A stretch of DNA of 7,912 bases from JBMNUL01 sp050946255 (lineage in GTDB: Bacteria; Actinomycetota; Coriobacteriia; Coriobacteriales; CADBOM01), in contig JBMNUL010000120.1 of the NCBI GenBank assembly GCA_050946255.1, positions 1-7,912 of the forward strand, read 5' to 3'. Every line of letters begins with the position of its first letter. Positions within the stretch are counted from its first letter, which is position 1. Below are positions 1 through 6,326 of the stretch, in pieces. The notes beneath the pieces are model-generated. The model searched no databases. It saw only the letters and a list, made by a program, of their open reading frames with translations, and had not been told where the DNA came from. Made by a program: the position numbers and the translations under genes.

Positions 1-7
1 AGAATCC

Positions 8-1012
8 TCAGGCCAGAATCCCAGCTTTTAGCTTTTCGAGGTCGCGGTACTTCATCCACTCGTCGGCAACGGCTTTCAATCGATCGTCTCCGACGATCAC
101 AGAGTTGCCGCGTTCGTTGAAAATAACGGGTCTGAGGATGTATCCGCCTTTGCTGCCGTATTCGGATAAGCAGCGGCGAGTTTCAGCGCGGACTTCCTCT
201 TCCGTGGCATCGATGAATCCAGGACGCCCCGAGGAATTCCAGCACCCTTCGATTACCAGCTGTCCCTTGAAACGTTCTTGCAGACCGGAAATGTCGTTCA
301 TGATTTGCGCAGAGGTCCAAATCTTGGCGCCAAAATCCACATAATCTGGAACGATTTCCTCGCATTTACCGCATGTGTGCTCTCCGAAGATGACCCCCAT
401 GTCAGTGATGGCCTTAGCAAGTCTGGCATGACATGGCTTTATCACTTCACGATAGGTATCAGGAGATATGAACAGGCCCTTGGCCGTGGCCACATCGTCA
501 AAGTTGTAGTAGACGTCGATGTCATAGGCGTCCACGATTCTCTCAGCGACGGCGATTTTGTAATCGGTGAAGGCCTCATAGAAGGCTCTGCATTCGTCTG
601 GATTCTCAGCTATGGCAACAAGGGCATCTGCGAACCCCATATATGCTGCCAAGCGCTCGAAGACTCCGCATGCGGAATAGTAGAACACGAGTTTCTCGCT
701 TCGGTCTATTCCGTTCATCTCGACTTCGGCCGTTCCCTTGAAATCCACATCATCGAGATTTGGAAAATGAACGTAATCGCGCCATTCCTCTATCTCAGTG
801 AATTTTGGCGGCACCCTCGTGTCCGGCATTGCCCCGGCACTGGTCACAACCCAGTCGATGCCAAAAGGATCGACTCCTTTACCCGGCTTCATGGGTTGCT
901 CCAGTTGAGCCACGAGCGGCTTTCCGGCTACAACAAATTCGCCTGCCATTGGTACATATTCAGGATCTGTCCAATTGATAGTAGCCAATGCATTCTCACG
1001 AGAATTCAACAT
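8..1012 (-). CDS. URO-D superfamily methyltransferase-like protein (MtaA/MtbA/CmuA type)
   Basis: The 334-residue product has the uroporphyrinogen decarboxylase superfamily fold signature. It opens with ENALATINWTDPEYVPM, the usual start of the methyltransferase branch, and lacks the arginine-rich motif of true haem-pathway HemE. The motif EHTCGKC holds His212 and Cys214, and Cys257 lies in IEGCWNS. This is the His-x-Cys...Cys zinc site that activates a thiol, or the methyl-accepting or donating partner, in MtaA/MtbA-type enzymes. Cys217 is an extra nearby cysteine. Known relatives move methyl groups between a substrate, a corrinoid protein and coenzyme M or tetrahydrofolate. Which reaction applies here is unknown, because no corrinoid protein or activator is in view. 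The start is set by a strong AGGAGG at 1019-1024, six bases ahead of the ATG. The gene points the same way as the LysR gene upstream, after a 472-base gap that could hold its own promoter. Family is confident; exact function is not. Confidence 0.85.
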   Translation of the reverse strand: MLNSRENALATINWTDPEYVPMAGEFVVAGKPLVAQLEQPMKPGKGVDPFGIDWVVTSAGAMPDTRVPPKFTEIEEWRDYVHFPNLDDVDFKGTAEVEMNGIDRSEKLVFYYSACGVFERLAAYMGFADALVAIAENPDECRAFYEAFTDYKIAVAERIVDAYDIDVYYNFDDVATAKGLFISPDTYREVIKPCHARLAKAITDMGVIFGEHTCGKCEEIVPDYVDFGAKIWTSAQIMNDISGLQERFKGQLVIEGCWNSSGRPGFIDATEEEVRAETRRCLSEYGSKGGYILRPVIFNERGNSVIVGDDRLKAVADEWMKYRDLEKLKAGILA

Positions 1013-1484
1013 TTTGTACCTCCTTTTTGTCGAGATCCCTGTCTAAGCACGCAGAATCAGACTCATGTTTTGATTTACTGCATGCAAAACAACTAGCTAA
1101 GACCACCCACTGCAGTTTGTGGCAACAACATTCACCTGGATTAACCCTTAATGTGTGCTTCCAACGTCATTAGAACGATGCCCGTTGAGATAGGAGCTGT
1201 GGAAATGGGGTCTGCCGCCTCCATTACCAAGCCCCTCATTAAGGAAAAGTATGGAAACGGGGATATAAAGAGTCCATCAACAAAACCAAGAGGGATGGGT
1301 AGCGTTTGTTTATTTACAAGTTTTCATAGCCTCAAATATTGAAAGCGAATCTTCCCAGATATAAGGGCGTTTTTCTCATTTTGCACAGATTGAAACTAAG
1401 CTGCTGTTTGGGGAGTATTTGCTCTTTGAAGAAGATATTTGTGGATTGGAAACTTGAAATGACTTACTGCTTAGGAGAAATTTT
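1013..1484. other. Intergenic region upstream of the URO-D-like gene
   Basis: This AT-rich gap of 472 bases separates the LysR stop from the URO-D-like start. It contains the AGGAGG ribosome site (1019-1024), a perfect dyad (1066-1091) and a short open frame on the minus strand (1141-1323) without a start signal. I see no tRNA, no B12-box-like or tetrahydrofolate riboswitch-like pattern, and no GC-rich terminator after the LysR gene, so read-through from LysR into the URO-D-like gene cannot be excluded. Confidence 0.6.
1066..1091. promoter_or_regulatory. Perfect inverted repeat, candidate operator of the URO-D-like gene
   Basis: TGTTTTG (1066-1072) and CAAAACA (1085-1091) are perfect 7-base arms around a 12-base spacer that itself runs into the palindrome TGCATGCA (1079-1086). 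The element lies 54 bases upstream of the URO-D-like start codon, where a transcription factor could act. No convincing -10 or -35 was found next to it. The regulator is unknown; the LysR protein encoded just upstream is the nearest candidate. Confidence 0.35.
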
Positions 1485-2546
1485 CTATTTTGGATTCACG
1501 CAGGTATAGAGACCGGCGAACCTCGGGCTTGTCTCGTTATGCGCTATCACATTGCGAATCTTATTTCGCAGGATGTTTATTGATGAAATATTACTGTCTA
1601 TCTCAGGTTCTTCCAACTTTGCACCAGACCCACTTTGGTCATTGGACGCAGCGCAGTTCCCATCCTGAGATTTCTGAGTTTCAAGAGTCGAATTTGCAGG
1701 ATAGAGTAAACCGAACATCACCTCAGGCGTGCCCTCGCAAGGAAGGGAGCATATCCCAGTAGGTAGCTGATGCAAGGCGGTAAAAAGCTGAACCATGAAG
1801 GTGACAATGTGACTCGCGGACACTTGATCTTCCAAAATAGACAGGTTGCTCGTCACGGTGACAATATCCTCGTCGCGTACGTAATCATCTATGACGTCGA
1901 TGAGCATATCGTCCTGAAGGTACCCGACCTTGAGTCCAACAAGGTCTTTGTCAATGGAAAATGATTCATTCTTTGAGAGCACAGACGATGTTGAAACTAA
2001 GGCAATCACACTGCTCTTGATCAGAGGCTCAAAAATCAAATCTTGGCTCTCAAATTCCCTTACGACACTTAAATAGCGGTCGACCAGGGGAAAGCTCACG
2101 AGACTCAAGCAATTCTTGGTGGCACAAGTAGAAATGGACTCAGCACATACGCGGAGGTTCTCCTCCCTGAGAAGAACGTCGAACGGGAACATGCCGGGAG
2201 ATTGTAAGTCTAGAATTGGGAGGAGGTACCTTGTTGCGGCCGGCGTGGCATAAAGCCTTACATAATTGCGCGACTGCGACGATTGTGAAGTGAGCGCATG
2301 CATAGACTGATCGAGATCCCGTTTTGCATCGACTATTGACATTGCATGCTCCACGAAAAGCTGGCCAGCACGGGTAAGACGTAGGTACCCGCCCTCGTTG
2401 TCGAAGAGCACATACCCGCTCTCTTTCTCCACCTGGTGCAGGGCACGGCTCATCCCCTGCGCCGAAAGATAGAAATGCTTGGCCGTGGCGCTCACAGAAT
2501 GCGTTTTCGAAAAATCGACAAGATATTCCAAATACTCGATCTTCAT
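1485..2546 (-). CDS. LysR-type transcriptional regulator
   Basis: The N-terminal 65 residues form a LysR winged helix-turn-helix: YLEYLVDFSKTHSVSATAKH, then LSAQGMSRALHQVEKESG, then LFDNEGGYLRLTRAGQLF. An effector-binding domain follows (about residues 93-285). The protein is 353 residues, longer than the roughly 300 typical of the family. The surplus is a Ser/Asn/Asp/Glu/Gln-rich, probably disordered stretch at about residues 285-320, placed just before a final amphipathic helix (about 320-336). An ATG eight codons upstream (2570) is possible, but the ATG at 2546 is preferred. It has GGGGAG (2554-2559) seven bases upstream, and it starts directly at the conserved first helix. The gene diverges from the 74-residue protein gene and precedes the URO-D-like gene on the same strand, so it may control either or both. 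The effector is unknown. Confidence 0.88.
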   Translation of the reverse strand: MKIEYLEYLVDFSKTHSVSATAKHFYLSAQGMSRALHQVEKESGYVLFDNEGGYLRLTRAGQLFVEHAMSIVDAKRDLDQSMHALTSQSSQSRNYVRLYATPAATRYLLPILDLQSPGMFPFDVLLREENLRVCAESISTCATKNCLSLVSFPLVDRYLSVVREFESQDLIFEPLIKSSVIALVSTSSVLSKNESFSIDKDLVGLKVGYLQDDMLIDVIDDYVRDEDIVTVTSNLSILEDQVSASHIVTFMVQLFTALHQLPTGICSLPCEGTPEVMFGLLYPANSTLETQKSQDGNCAASNDQSGSGAKLEEPEIDSNISSINILRNKIRNVIAHNETSPRFAGLYTCVNPK

Positions 2547-2550
2547 CTTC

Positions 2551-2559
2551 CCTCTCCCC
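2551..2559 (-). promoter_or_regulatory. Ribosome binding site deciding the LysR start
   Basis: Read on the minus strand, GGGGAGAGG lies a few bases ahead of the ATG at 2546. It falls inside the longer alternative reading that starts at 2570, which argues for the internal start. Confidence 0.55.
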
Positions 2560-2618
2560 AGCAGAATCATAACATGCTAAAAATTCAATGGCAGCAGAAG
2601 AGGAAATTTGCGATTACC

Positions 2619-2633
2619 TTGGAATCGGGCCAA
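2619..2633. promoter_or_regulatory. Candidate LysR box (T-N11-A dyad)
   Basis: TTGG (2619-2622), a 7-base spacer and CCAA (2630-2633) give the dyad-symmetric T-N11-A layout typical of LysR-family sites. It lies about 73 bases upstream of the LysR start and in the space shared with the divergent small gene, the classical position for autoregulation plus control of a divergent target. The arms are only four bases, so chance is a real possibility. Confidence 0.35.
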
Positions 2634-2861
2634 AAGATTACTCATTGACATGACAATAAAGAGCAACTCCAGAAGTCATCTCCCCTAGCAGATTTTACCC
2701 AGCAGCTCGCTTCCAGAAGTTCACACGATAAGCCCGACATCCCAACAGAACCGAAGGGAAAGAGAAAGATATTGCGTCGAACGTGTCGGGTGCCGTCGCT
2801 CCATGTTCCTCCATAAAATTCTGAAAAAGGCCGGCAAGTGGCCTGATGATGAACTTTGACC

Positions 2862-2870
2862 AAGGAGGAA
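2862..2870 (+). promoter_or_regulatory. Ribosome binding site deciding the small-protein start
   Basis: AAGGAGGAA is a near-perfect Shine-Dalgarno sequence directly upstream of the ATG at 2874. It rules out the in-frame TTG at 2856 as the natural start. Confidence 0.8.
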
Positions 2871-2873
2871 AAA

Positions 2874-3098
2874 ATGGGCCTGTCAGTAGATTCTAAGATC
2901 AAACAACTTATGAAAAGCCCCGAAGCAGTCGAGATAATAAGCAAATACGCTCCGGAATTTGCAACCAACCCCCAAATGAAGATGGTTCAGGGGCTTACCT
3001 TTCGCAAGCTAGCATCGTTCCCTCAGTCGAAGGAAGCTGGGATAACAGACGAGGTAGTAGAGAAGCTCGATGCAGAGTTGAAGGCTCTTGGGGATTAA
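2874..3098 (+). CDS. Stand-alone small helical domain protein (74 residues), function unknown
   Basis: The start is fixed by AAGGAGGAA (2862-2870) ahead of the ATG at 2874; a TTG 18 bases upstream would put the ribosome site inside the gene. The product appears all-helical and cysteine-free, with no membrane segment or signal peptide. Its pattern is 'SVDSKIKQLMKSPEAVEI', then 'KYAPEF', then 'NPQMKMVQGLTFRKLASFP', then 'ITDEVVEKLDAELKAL'. From memory this resembles a short domain usually found at the C-terminal end of larger clostridial and actinobacterial enzymes (glycosidases and esterases among them), where it follows the catalytic part. Here it is an independent gene. It is transcribed away from the LysR gene, sharing its upstream region, and ends at a strong hairpin. 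Its role is unknown; a protein-interaction or scaffold function is a guess. That it is a real gene is well supported by the ribosome site and sequence composition. Confidence 0.8.
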   Translation: MGLSVDSKIKQLMKSPEAVEIISKYAPEFATNPQMKMVQGLTFRKLASFPQSKEAGITDEVVEKLDAELKALGD

Positions 3099-3159
3099 AC
3101 CTAGGCACACGTTAATCAGCATTTCGACTAAAACCCGGAGGAAACATAACGTGCAAGCC

Positions 3160-3204
3160 TGACGGCATGGCAAGTTTGACCAACTGTCATGCCGTCATTA
3201 TTTT
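3160..3204 (+). terminator. Intrinsic terminator between convergent genes
   Basis: TGACGGCATGGCA (3160-3172) pairs with TGTCATGCCGTCA (3185-3197), giving 12 Watson-Crick pairs and one G-U pair. The inner loop can zip further through AGTT/AACT with one bulge. On the plus strand it is followed by the T-rich TTATTTTC, so it suits the 74-residue gene. The hairpin ends exactly at the last base before the PucR stop codon (3198-3200), so it may also block or stabilise the convergent minus-strand transcript, although that side has no T-run. Confidence 0.8.
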
Positions 3205-4730
3205 CTCCCTGCGAACCTGGATTCCTCCTCGATTGCCTTGAGAAGTATCTGGTATAGGAGGCGCTCATCAGGGTCCTCTAATGAAGTTCCGAGGATGCGC
3301 TCTATCCTGTCGATACGCTCGAGCAGCGAGCTTCTGCTGATGTAAAGTTCCCTAGCCGTCGCAGTTGCGCTCATCCCATTGTCCAGGTAGCACCTCAAAG
3401 TGTCGACATAGCTCACATATGCCGTGCGATCGTGCTCTATAAGATCCCGGAGCTCGGGAGTGAGCAGTATCTCTAAGGGAAACTCACCCATAGCGTTCGA
3501 CACCAGTTCTTCGAGCCTGTAATCGTCGAAGATGTGAACCGTCTTCTTAGAGGAAGAGGCCAAGCCCAAATCAAGTGCCTCCCCTGCCTCGGCGTAATAT
3601 GGCTGAAGGTTCTCCAGATTGCCGAAAATATCCGATACCCCAACTGCAATCCCAAACTGCTTGATCACGGGAACGAGGCTCTGTTCGAGAAACGGAAGAA
3701 GGCAATTTTGGTCTATTTCTCCCACATCGGCAACTGCGACCATGAACCCGGGCCGTCCCTCGAAAGCCCAGCACGTATCGAAAACTCGTTCGACTGTACC
3801 GCAGGCATATCTGACTGGAATTGCTGAGATACGCTGTGGCAACAGCAGTTTCATGCAGATGAAGTTCTTGCCGCTAGACAAGTTGCGTAGCGCATCGCGG
3901 TCATGGGCATCTGGCGAGATGCCTTCAATCAGGCTACCTAGAATCTGCCTAATAGATCCTCCGACCGCATTGGAACGGAAAAGCTCTTTCTCAGCCCTAA
4001 GCACATATGTTGCGAGCACCTCGAGCAGCGGGCCGTCTCCAGGGCGGGGCTCGACACCTTCGTAAACCAAAGTCAGGCAACCTCGATAGGCACCATTATC
4101 AAGAAGGTTGACGTTTAAGGAGCGCATCCCCTCAATCTCAATGGGGAAGCTCTCGTCTACATACATGCTGAGGTCCTTGCTGGAAAGAAATTTAGAAAGT
4201 TCGTCTATACCCAAGTTTCCGTATTCATCAGGAGTCTGATCCGCCGGTATCCCGCTTGGATTGGAATATCCAAGGTAGTGGAAGTTGGAATCCAGTGCGA
4301 AGAGGCTCCCCGGAAGCACCGCTTGAGATACTTCCAGCATCTCTTGTATCCCATCGGATTCATCGAGGAGAGACCTGAGCGTTTCCTCCCATTTGTCGAA
4401 GCGGTTGAATGTGGACTGCACGTTGTTGAACACGGTGGAAAGACCGATTGCAGCATGGATGGCGATGACGCAACATGACGATTCGAACCTGGACAGTCTT
4501 CCCGTATCTCCAACGCAGATGACCACTGCGCCCTTCTCCACGTCGAAATGTTTGGAGGACGACCCTTCAGAGATCACATAGAGATGATTCGATTTCAACA
4601 GCATCATGTTGCCCTCGAGAAGCTCTGGGCGTTCCAATGAGAGTTTATCGGAACGGTAGCCTGAAATTGTAGCGCCAAACGACAGTGGCAACCCGTCGAA
4701 AACAATTGCTGCGTTGAGCTTCACGTGCAA
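3198..4730 (-). CDS. PucR/CdaR-family transcriptional regulator
   Basis: The 510-residue protein ends in a PucR-type helix-turn-helix (about residues 442-501): LRCYLDNGMSATATARELYI, then SRSSLLERIDRIERILG, then DPDERLLYQILL. The middle (about 250-420) looks like the GGDEF-like domain common in CdaR/PucR proteins, and the N-terminal part (1-240) is a likely sensory region. No transmembrane segment is evident. Family members usually activate nearby catabolic genes in response to a small-molecule substrate. This gene is divergent from the V4R-like/GcvT-like/SDR operon, so it is the likely controller of that operon. The chosen start is TTG at 4730, with GAGAG seven bases upstream. An in-frame GTG at 4724, with GGTGA six bases upstream, is an equally reasonable start that shortens the protein by two residues. 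The effector is unknown. Confidence 0.88.
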   Translation of the reverse strand: MHVKLNAAIVFDGLPLSFGATISGYRSDKLSLERPELLEGNMMLLKSNHLYVISEGSSSKHFDVEKGAVVICVGDTGRLSRFESSCCVIAIHAAIGLSTVFNNVQSTFNRFDKWEETLRSLLDESDGIQEMLEVSQAVLPGSLFALDSNFHYLGYSNPSGIPADQTPDEYGNLGIDELSKFLSSKDLSMYVDESFPIEIEGMRSLNVNLLDNGAYRGCLTLVYEGVEPRPGDGPLLEVLATYVLRAEKELFRSNAVGGSIRQILGSLIEGISPDAHDRDALRNLSSGKNFICMKLLLPQRISAIPVRYACGTVERVFDTCWAFEGRPGFMVAVADVGEIDQNCLLPFLEQSLVPVIKQFGIAVGVSDIFGNLENLQPYYAEAGEALDLGLASSSKKTVHIFDDYRLEELVSNAMGEFPLEILLTPELRDLIEHDRTAYVSYVDTLRCYLDNGMSATATARELYISRSSLLERIDRIERILGTSLEDPDERLLYQILLKAIEEESRFAGRK

Positions 4731-4746
4731 TCACCGACTCTCAAGA

Positions 4747-4767
4747 TTGTTGAATCGTTAACAACAA
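4747..4767. promoter_or_regulatory. Inverted repeat near the PucR start, candidate operator
   Basis: TTGTTG (4747-4752) and CAACAA (4762-4767) flank nine bases and overlap the small palindrome GTTAAC (4757-4762). The element lies 16 bases upstream of the PucR start codon and abuts its candidate -10, a good place for autoregulation. Confidence 0.4.
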
Positions 4768-4795
4768 ATATATGACATTATCTCGGAGTTTGGAA
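4767..4795 (-). promoter_or_regulatory. Candidate promoter of the PucR gene
   Basis: On the minus strand, TTCCAA (4790-4795) and TATATT (4767-4772) are spaced by 17 bases. The -10 matches the consensus at five of six positions and the -35 only at three, as expected for an activator-helped or weak promoter. Confidence 0.35.
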
Positions 4796-4987
4796 TGAAT
4801 ACTCGAGGTTTTCCATCGCACTCATACGCCAATTATCAAAACCAGCCAATTTCGCCCCTACAAAATGTATGGGTAAATTTCAATAAATCCTGCTCTATTG
4901 CACCTTACCTGGAAACCATGGCTGCTCGACAATCTTCCAACTAAGGGCATGCAAACGCTGAGCTTCGAAGAACAATCAACACACCTT

Positions 4988-5016
4988 TGGACATGCAGAT
5001 TTTCAAAGGGTCTCAT
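4988..5016 (+). promoter_or_regulatory. Candidate promoter of the V4R-like/GcvT-like/SDR operon
   Basis: TGGACA (4988-4993) matches the -35 consensus at five of six positions. After a 17-base spacer, TCTCAT (5011-5016) matches the -10 at four of six. This would leave a leader of about 50 bases. The weak -10 overlaps a palindrome, which would fit a regulated promoter. Confidence 0.3.
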
Positions 5017-5022
5017 AGAGAC
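5010..5022. promoter_or_regulatory. 13-base palindrome, candidate operator
   Basis: GTCTC-ATA-GAGAC is a perfect inverted repeat with a 3-base centre. It overlaps the proposed -10 of the operon and lies 52 bases before the first start codon. The divergent PucR regulator is the obvious candidate to bind it. Confidence 0.4.
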
Positions 5023-5074
5023 AACGAGGGCGAGCGTTTGAAACCCGAATATACAACCGGAGATTGGAGAAGAC

Positions 5075-6307
5075 ATGGCACTTCAAGAAATTCTCCCATC
5101 CCAAAAAGGGGTGGAGACAGCCTTCGGCAAGATAATCCCCGAGAAAGAAGCATATAGTTACTGCCTTCGGACGATAGCCGCTTTCTCGGCAAACATCTTC
5201 CAGGTTATGAGGATGTTGAACGATGACTGGGAGGACCGCACCGCCAAGATCACCGAGGCAGCAAACATGATGAACATGGCGGCATGCTCCGGCGGTCCAG
5301 ACCAATTAGAAAAATACCTCAATCAATTCTATGACGAATGGAACATTCCGGAGTTTGTGAAACGTGCAGCATGGATAGGCGCAATCTGGGGAGATTACGG
5401 CGACGAGGCCGAGGATATGGCCGGCCGTGTCATCCAGTTCACGGAGAACCGGGTGGAGAAAGAGCTCGACACTTGCCCTTGGGACATCGTAGGTTCCGAG
5501 ATGTGCAACATGACAACGGGTATGTTCACAGCAAACTTTGACATTGCCTCAGGTGGAGAGCATGGAGAAACAGTCAACGAAGTTGCCTTGAACATGTGCG
5601 AGGCGCGTGGCTGCGGAGATCCGCATTGCAGGGTCGTGGCCGAGAGACTCGACCACTACGGTCTGAAGCATCAAGGTTGGCTCGATCACCGTGGACCCTC
5701 TACCGACAAGGTGCACGATACCCCTCCCGAACGCAGGGTCCGTCATGCACAGGGGATTCGCAACGGAATGTACACCCAGACGTTCGGCGAAGAACAATCA
5801 TTGCAGTGGCAGTACAACTGGGTGGCCCAAATGGGCTGGGTCTGGTCGGTTTCGTTCCCGTTGATAGCAATCCGCGACATGGCCGATTCAGACGAGGAGT
5901 TCGAGAGAGTCCTGAAAATCGTGTTCTCTACTGCTGGAAAGAACGCCTTCATCGATCCGTTCGCCCGCGAGGGCCTTCGCAGCTGGCTCGACATCCCGAG
6001 GAACATATCCGATAACGACCCGCGCGTGATGGGAGCCTATATCGGAGCTGTTATGGGATGCCAGCTCGTCCCGTTCGAGTGGGAAGCATTCGATGAGGAC
6101 GAGGTCGTCATCAAGGTCTCAACAGAAGACTTCAACGGACGCTTTCCCATGGCTCCCCTAGACGAGATCACGATGGGTTACGAAGCGCAGTGGCACAACT
6201 CAGTGAAAACGCTGGTCTCCCCAGAATGGTCGGTATGGTTCGATGGCAAGGAAGACGAGTACCAGTTCATCAATGTCGGCCGCAAGATCGACGACCGAAT
6301 GGTCTAG
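5075..6307 (+). CDS. Cys-rich V4R-like (4-vinyl reductase domain-like) protein, function unknown
   Basis: This is the first gene of the operon; GGAGA (5066-5070) precedes its ATG. The 410-residue product is soluble, acidic and rich in Trp, Met and Cys. Residues 134-190 carry CPWDIVGSEMCNMTTG and, 30 residues on, MCEARGCGDPHCRVVAE. The C...GDPHCR pattern is the signature end of V4R domains (bacteriochlorophyll 4-vinyl reductase and XylR/PoxR/DmpR ligand-sensing modules) and of the related thiazoline-carboxylate hydrolase-like proteins. Cys134, 144, 175, 180 and 185 could bind a metal or a thiol ligand. Residues 245-400 look like a diverged second copy: IGAIWG (101-106) and IGAVMG (323-328) are followed 28-29 residues later by CPWDIVGSEM and FPMAPLDEITM, but copy two lacks the cysteines. 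Only 19 bases separate it from the GcvT-like gene, so the two proteins are probably made together and may act as a pair. I do not recognise a named family member; the V4R link rests on motif resemblance. Confidence 0.72.
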   Translation: MALQEILPSQKGVETAFGKIIPEKEAYSYCLRTIAAFSANIFQVMRMLNDDWEDRTAKITEAANMMNMAACSGGPDQLEKYLNQFYDEWNIPEFVKRAAWIGAIWGDYGDEAEDMAGRVIQFTENRVEKELDTCPWDIVGSEMCNMTTGMFTANFDIASGGEHGETVNEVALNMCEARGCGDPHCRVVAERLDHYGLKHQGWLDHRGPSTDKVHDTPPERRVRHAQGIRNGMYTQTFGEEQSLQWQYNWVAQMGWVWSVSFPLIAIRDMADSDEEFERVLKIVFSTAGKNAFIDPFAREGLRSWLDIPRNISDNDPRVMGAYIGAVMGCQLVPFEWEAFDEDEVVIKVSTEDFNGRFPMAPLDEITMGYEAQWHNSVKTLVSPEWSVWFDGKEDEYQFINVGRKIDDRMV

Positions 6308-6310
6308 ACA

Positions 6311-6315
6311 GGAGG
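6311..6315 (+). promoter_or_regulatory. Ribosome binding site deciding the GcvT-like start
   Basis: GGAGG lies just after the stop codon of the upstream gene (6305-6307) and 11 bases before the ATG at 6327. A longer reading from 6243 would overlap the upstream gene and has no ribosome site, so 6327 is preferred. Confidence 0.65.
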
Positions 6316-6326
6316 TTGGAGAGCAA

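Larger units (their letters stand above)
2547..2873. other. Divergent intergenic region between LysR and the small protein gene
   Basis: These 327 bases hold the candidate LysR box and a consensus-like -35 TTGACA on the plus strand (2645-2650) that lacks a matching -10 at the right distance. There is also a -10-like TAAAAT (2814-2819) without a good -35. A short hairpin, AGGCC (2828-2832) pairing with GGCCT (2840-2844) around a 7-base loop, sits in the probable leader of the small gene. No RNA gene is visible. The longest frame here, on the minus strand from 2968 to 2642, lies antisense to the small gene and shows no family signature. Confidence 0.5.
4731..5074. other. Divergent regulatory region between PucR gene and the methyltransferase-like operon
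   Basis: These 344 bases are gene-free and AT-rich. They carry a dyad next to the PucR gene, a 13-base palindrome near the operon, a candidate promoter in each direction, and a direct repeat GCCAATT (4829 and 4846 regions, 17 bases apart). A minus-strand frame covering 4858-5076 has no family signature and no clear ribosome site and was not called. Confidence 0.6.

Noticed and set aside
278..1096. Long plus-strand open frame (272 codons) opposite the URO-D-like gene
   Set aside because: It is fully antisense to a well-supported gene with clear family motifs, has no ribosome site, and its product resembles no family; it is a composition shadow.
1151..1342. Plus-strand 63-codon frame in the LysR/URO-D gap
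   Set aside because: No ribosome site, no recognisable product, and the minus strand is equally open there; not supported as a gene.
1013..1484. Possible cobalamin or tetrahydrofolate riboswitch ahead of the URO-D-like gene
   Set aside because: No B12-box-like sequence or paired-stem layout was found in the gene's orientation.
2642..2968. Minus-strand frame of 108 codons across the small-gene leader
   Set aside because: It overlaps the strong ribosome site and the first third of the 74-residue gene on the opposite strand, and shows no family motif.
3137..3162. GGAGG followed by GTG at 3151, looking like the start of another gene after the 74-residue gene
   Set aside because: The frame stops after three codons (TGA at 3160-3162) and runs into the terminator; at most a relic of a lost gene.
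6243..6326. Extended start for the GcvT-like gene
   Set aside because: It overlaps the end of the V4R-like gene by 65 bases, lacks a ribosome site, and the added residues do not match the GcvT N-terminus; GGAGG supports 6327.
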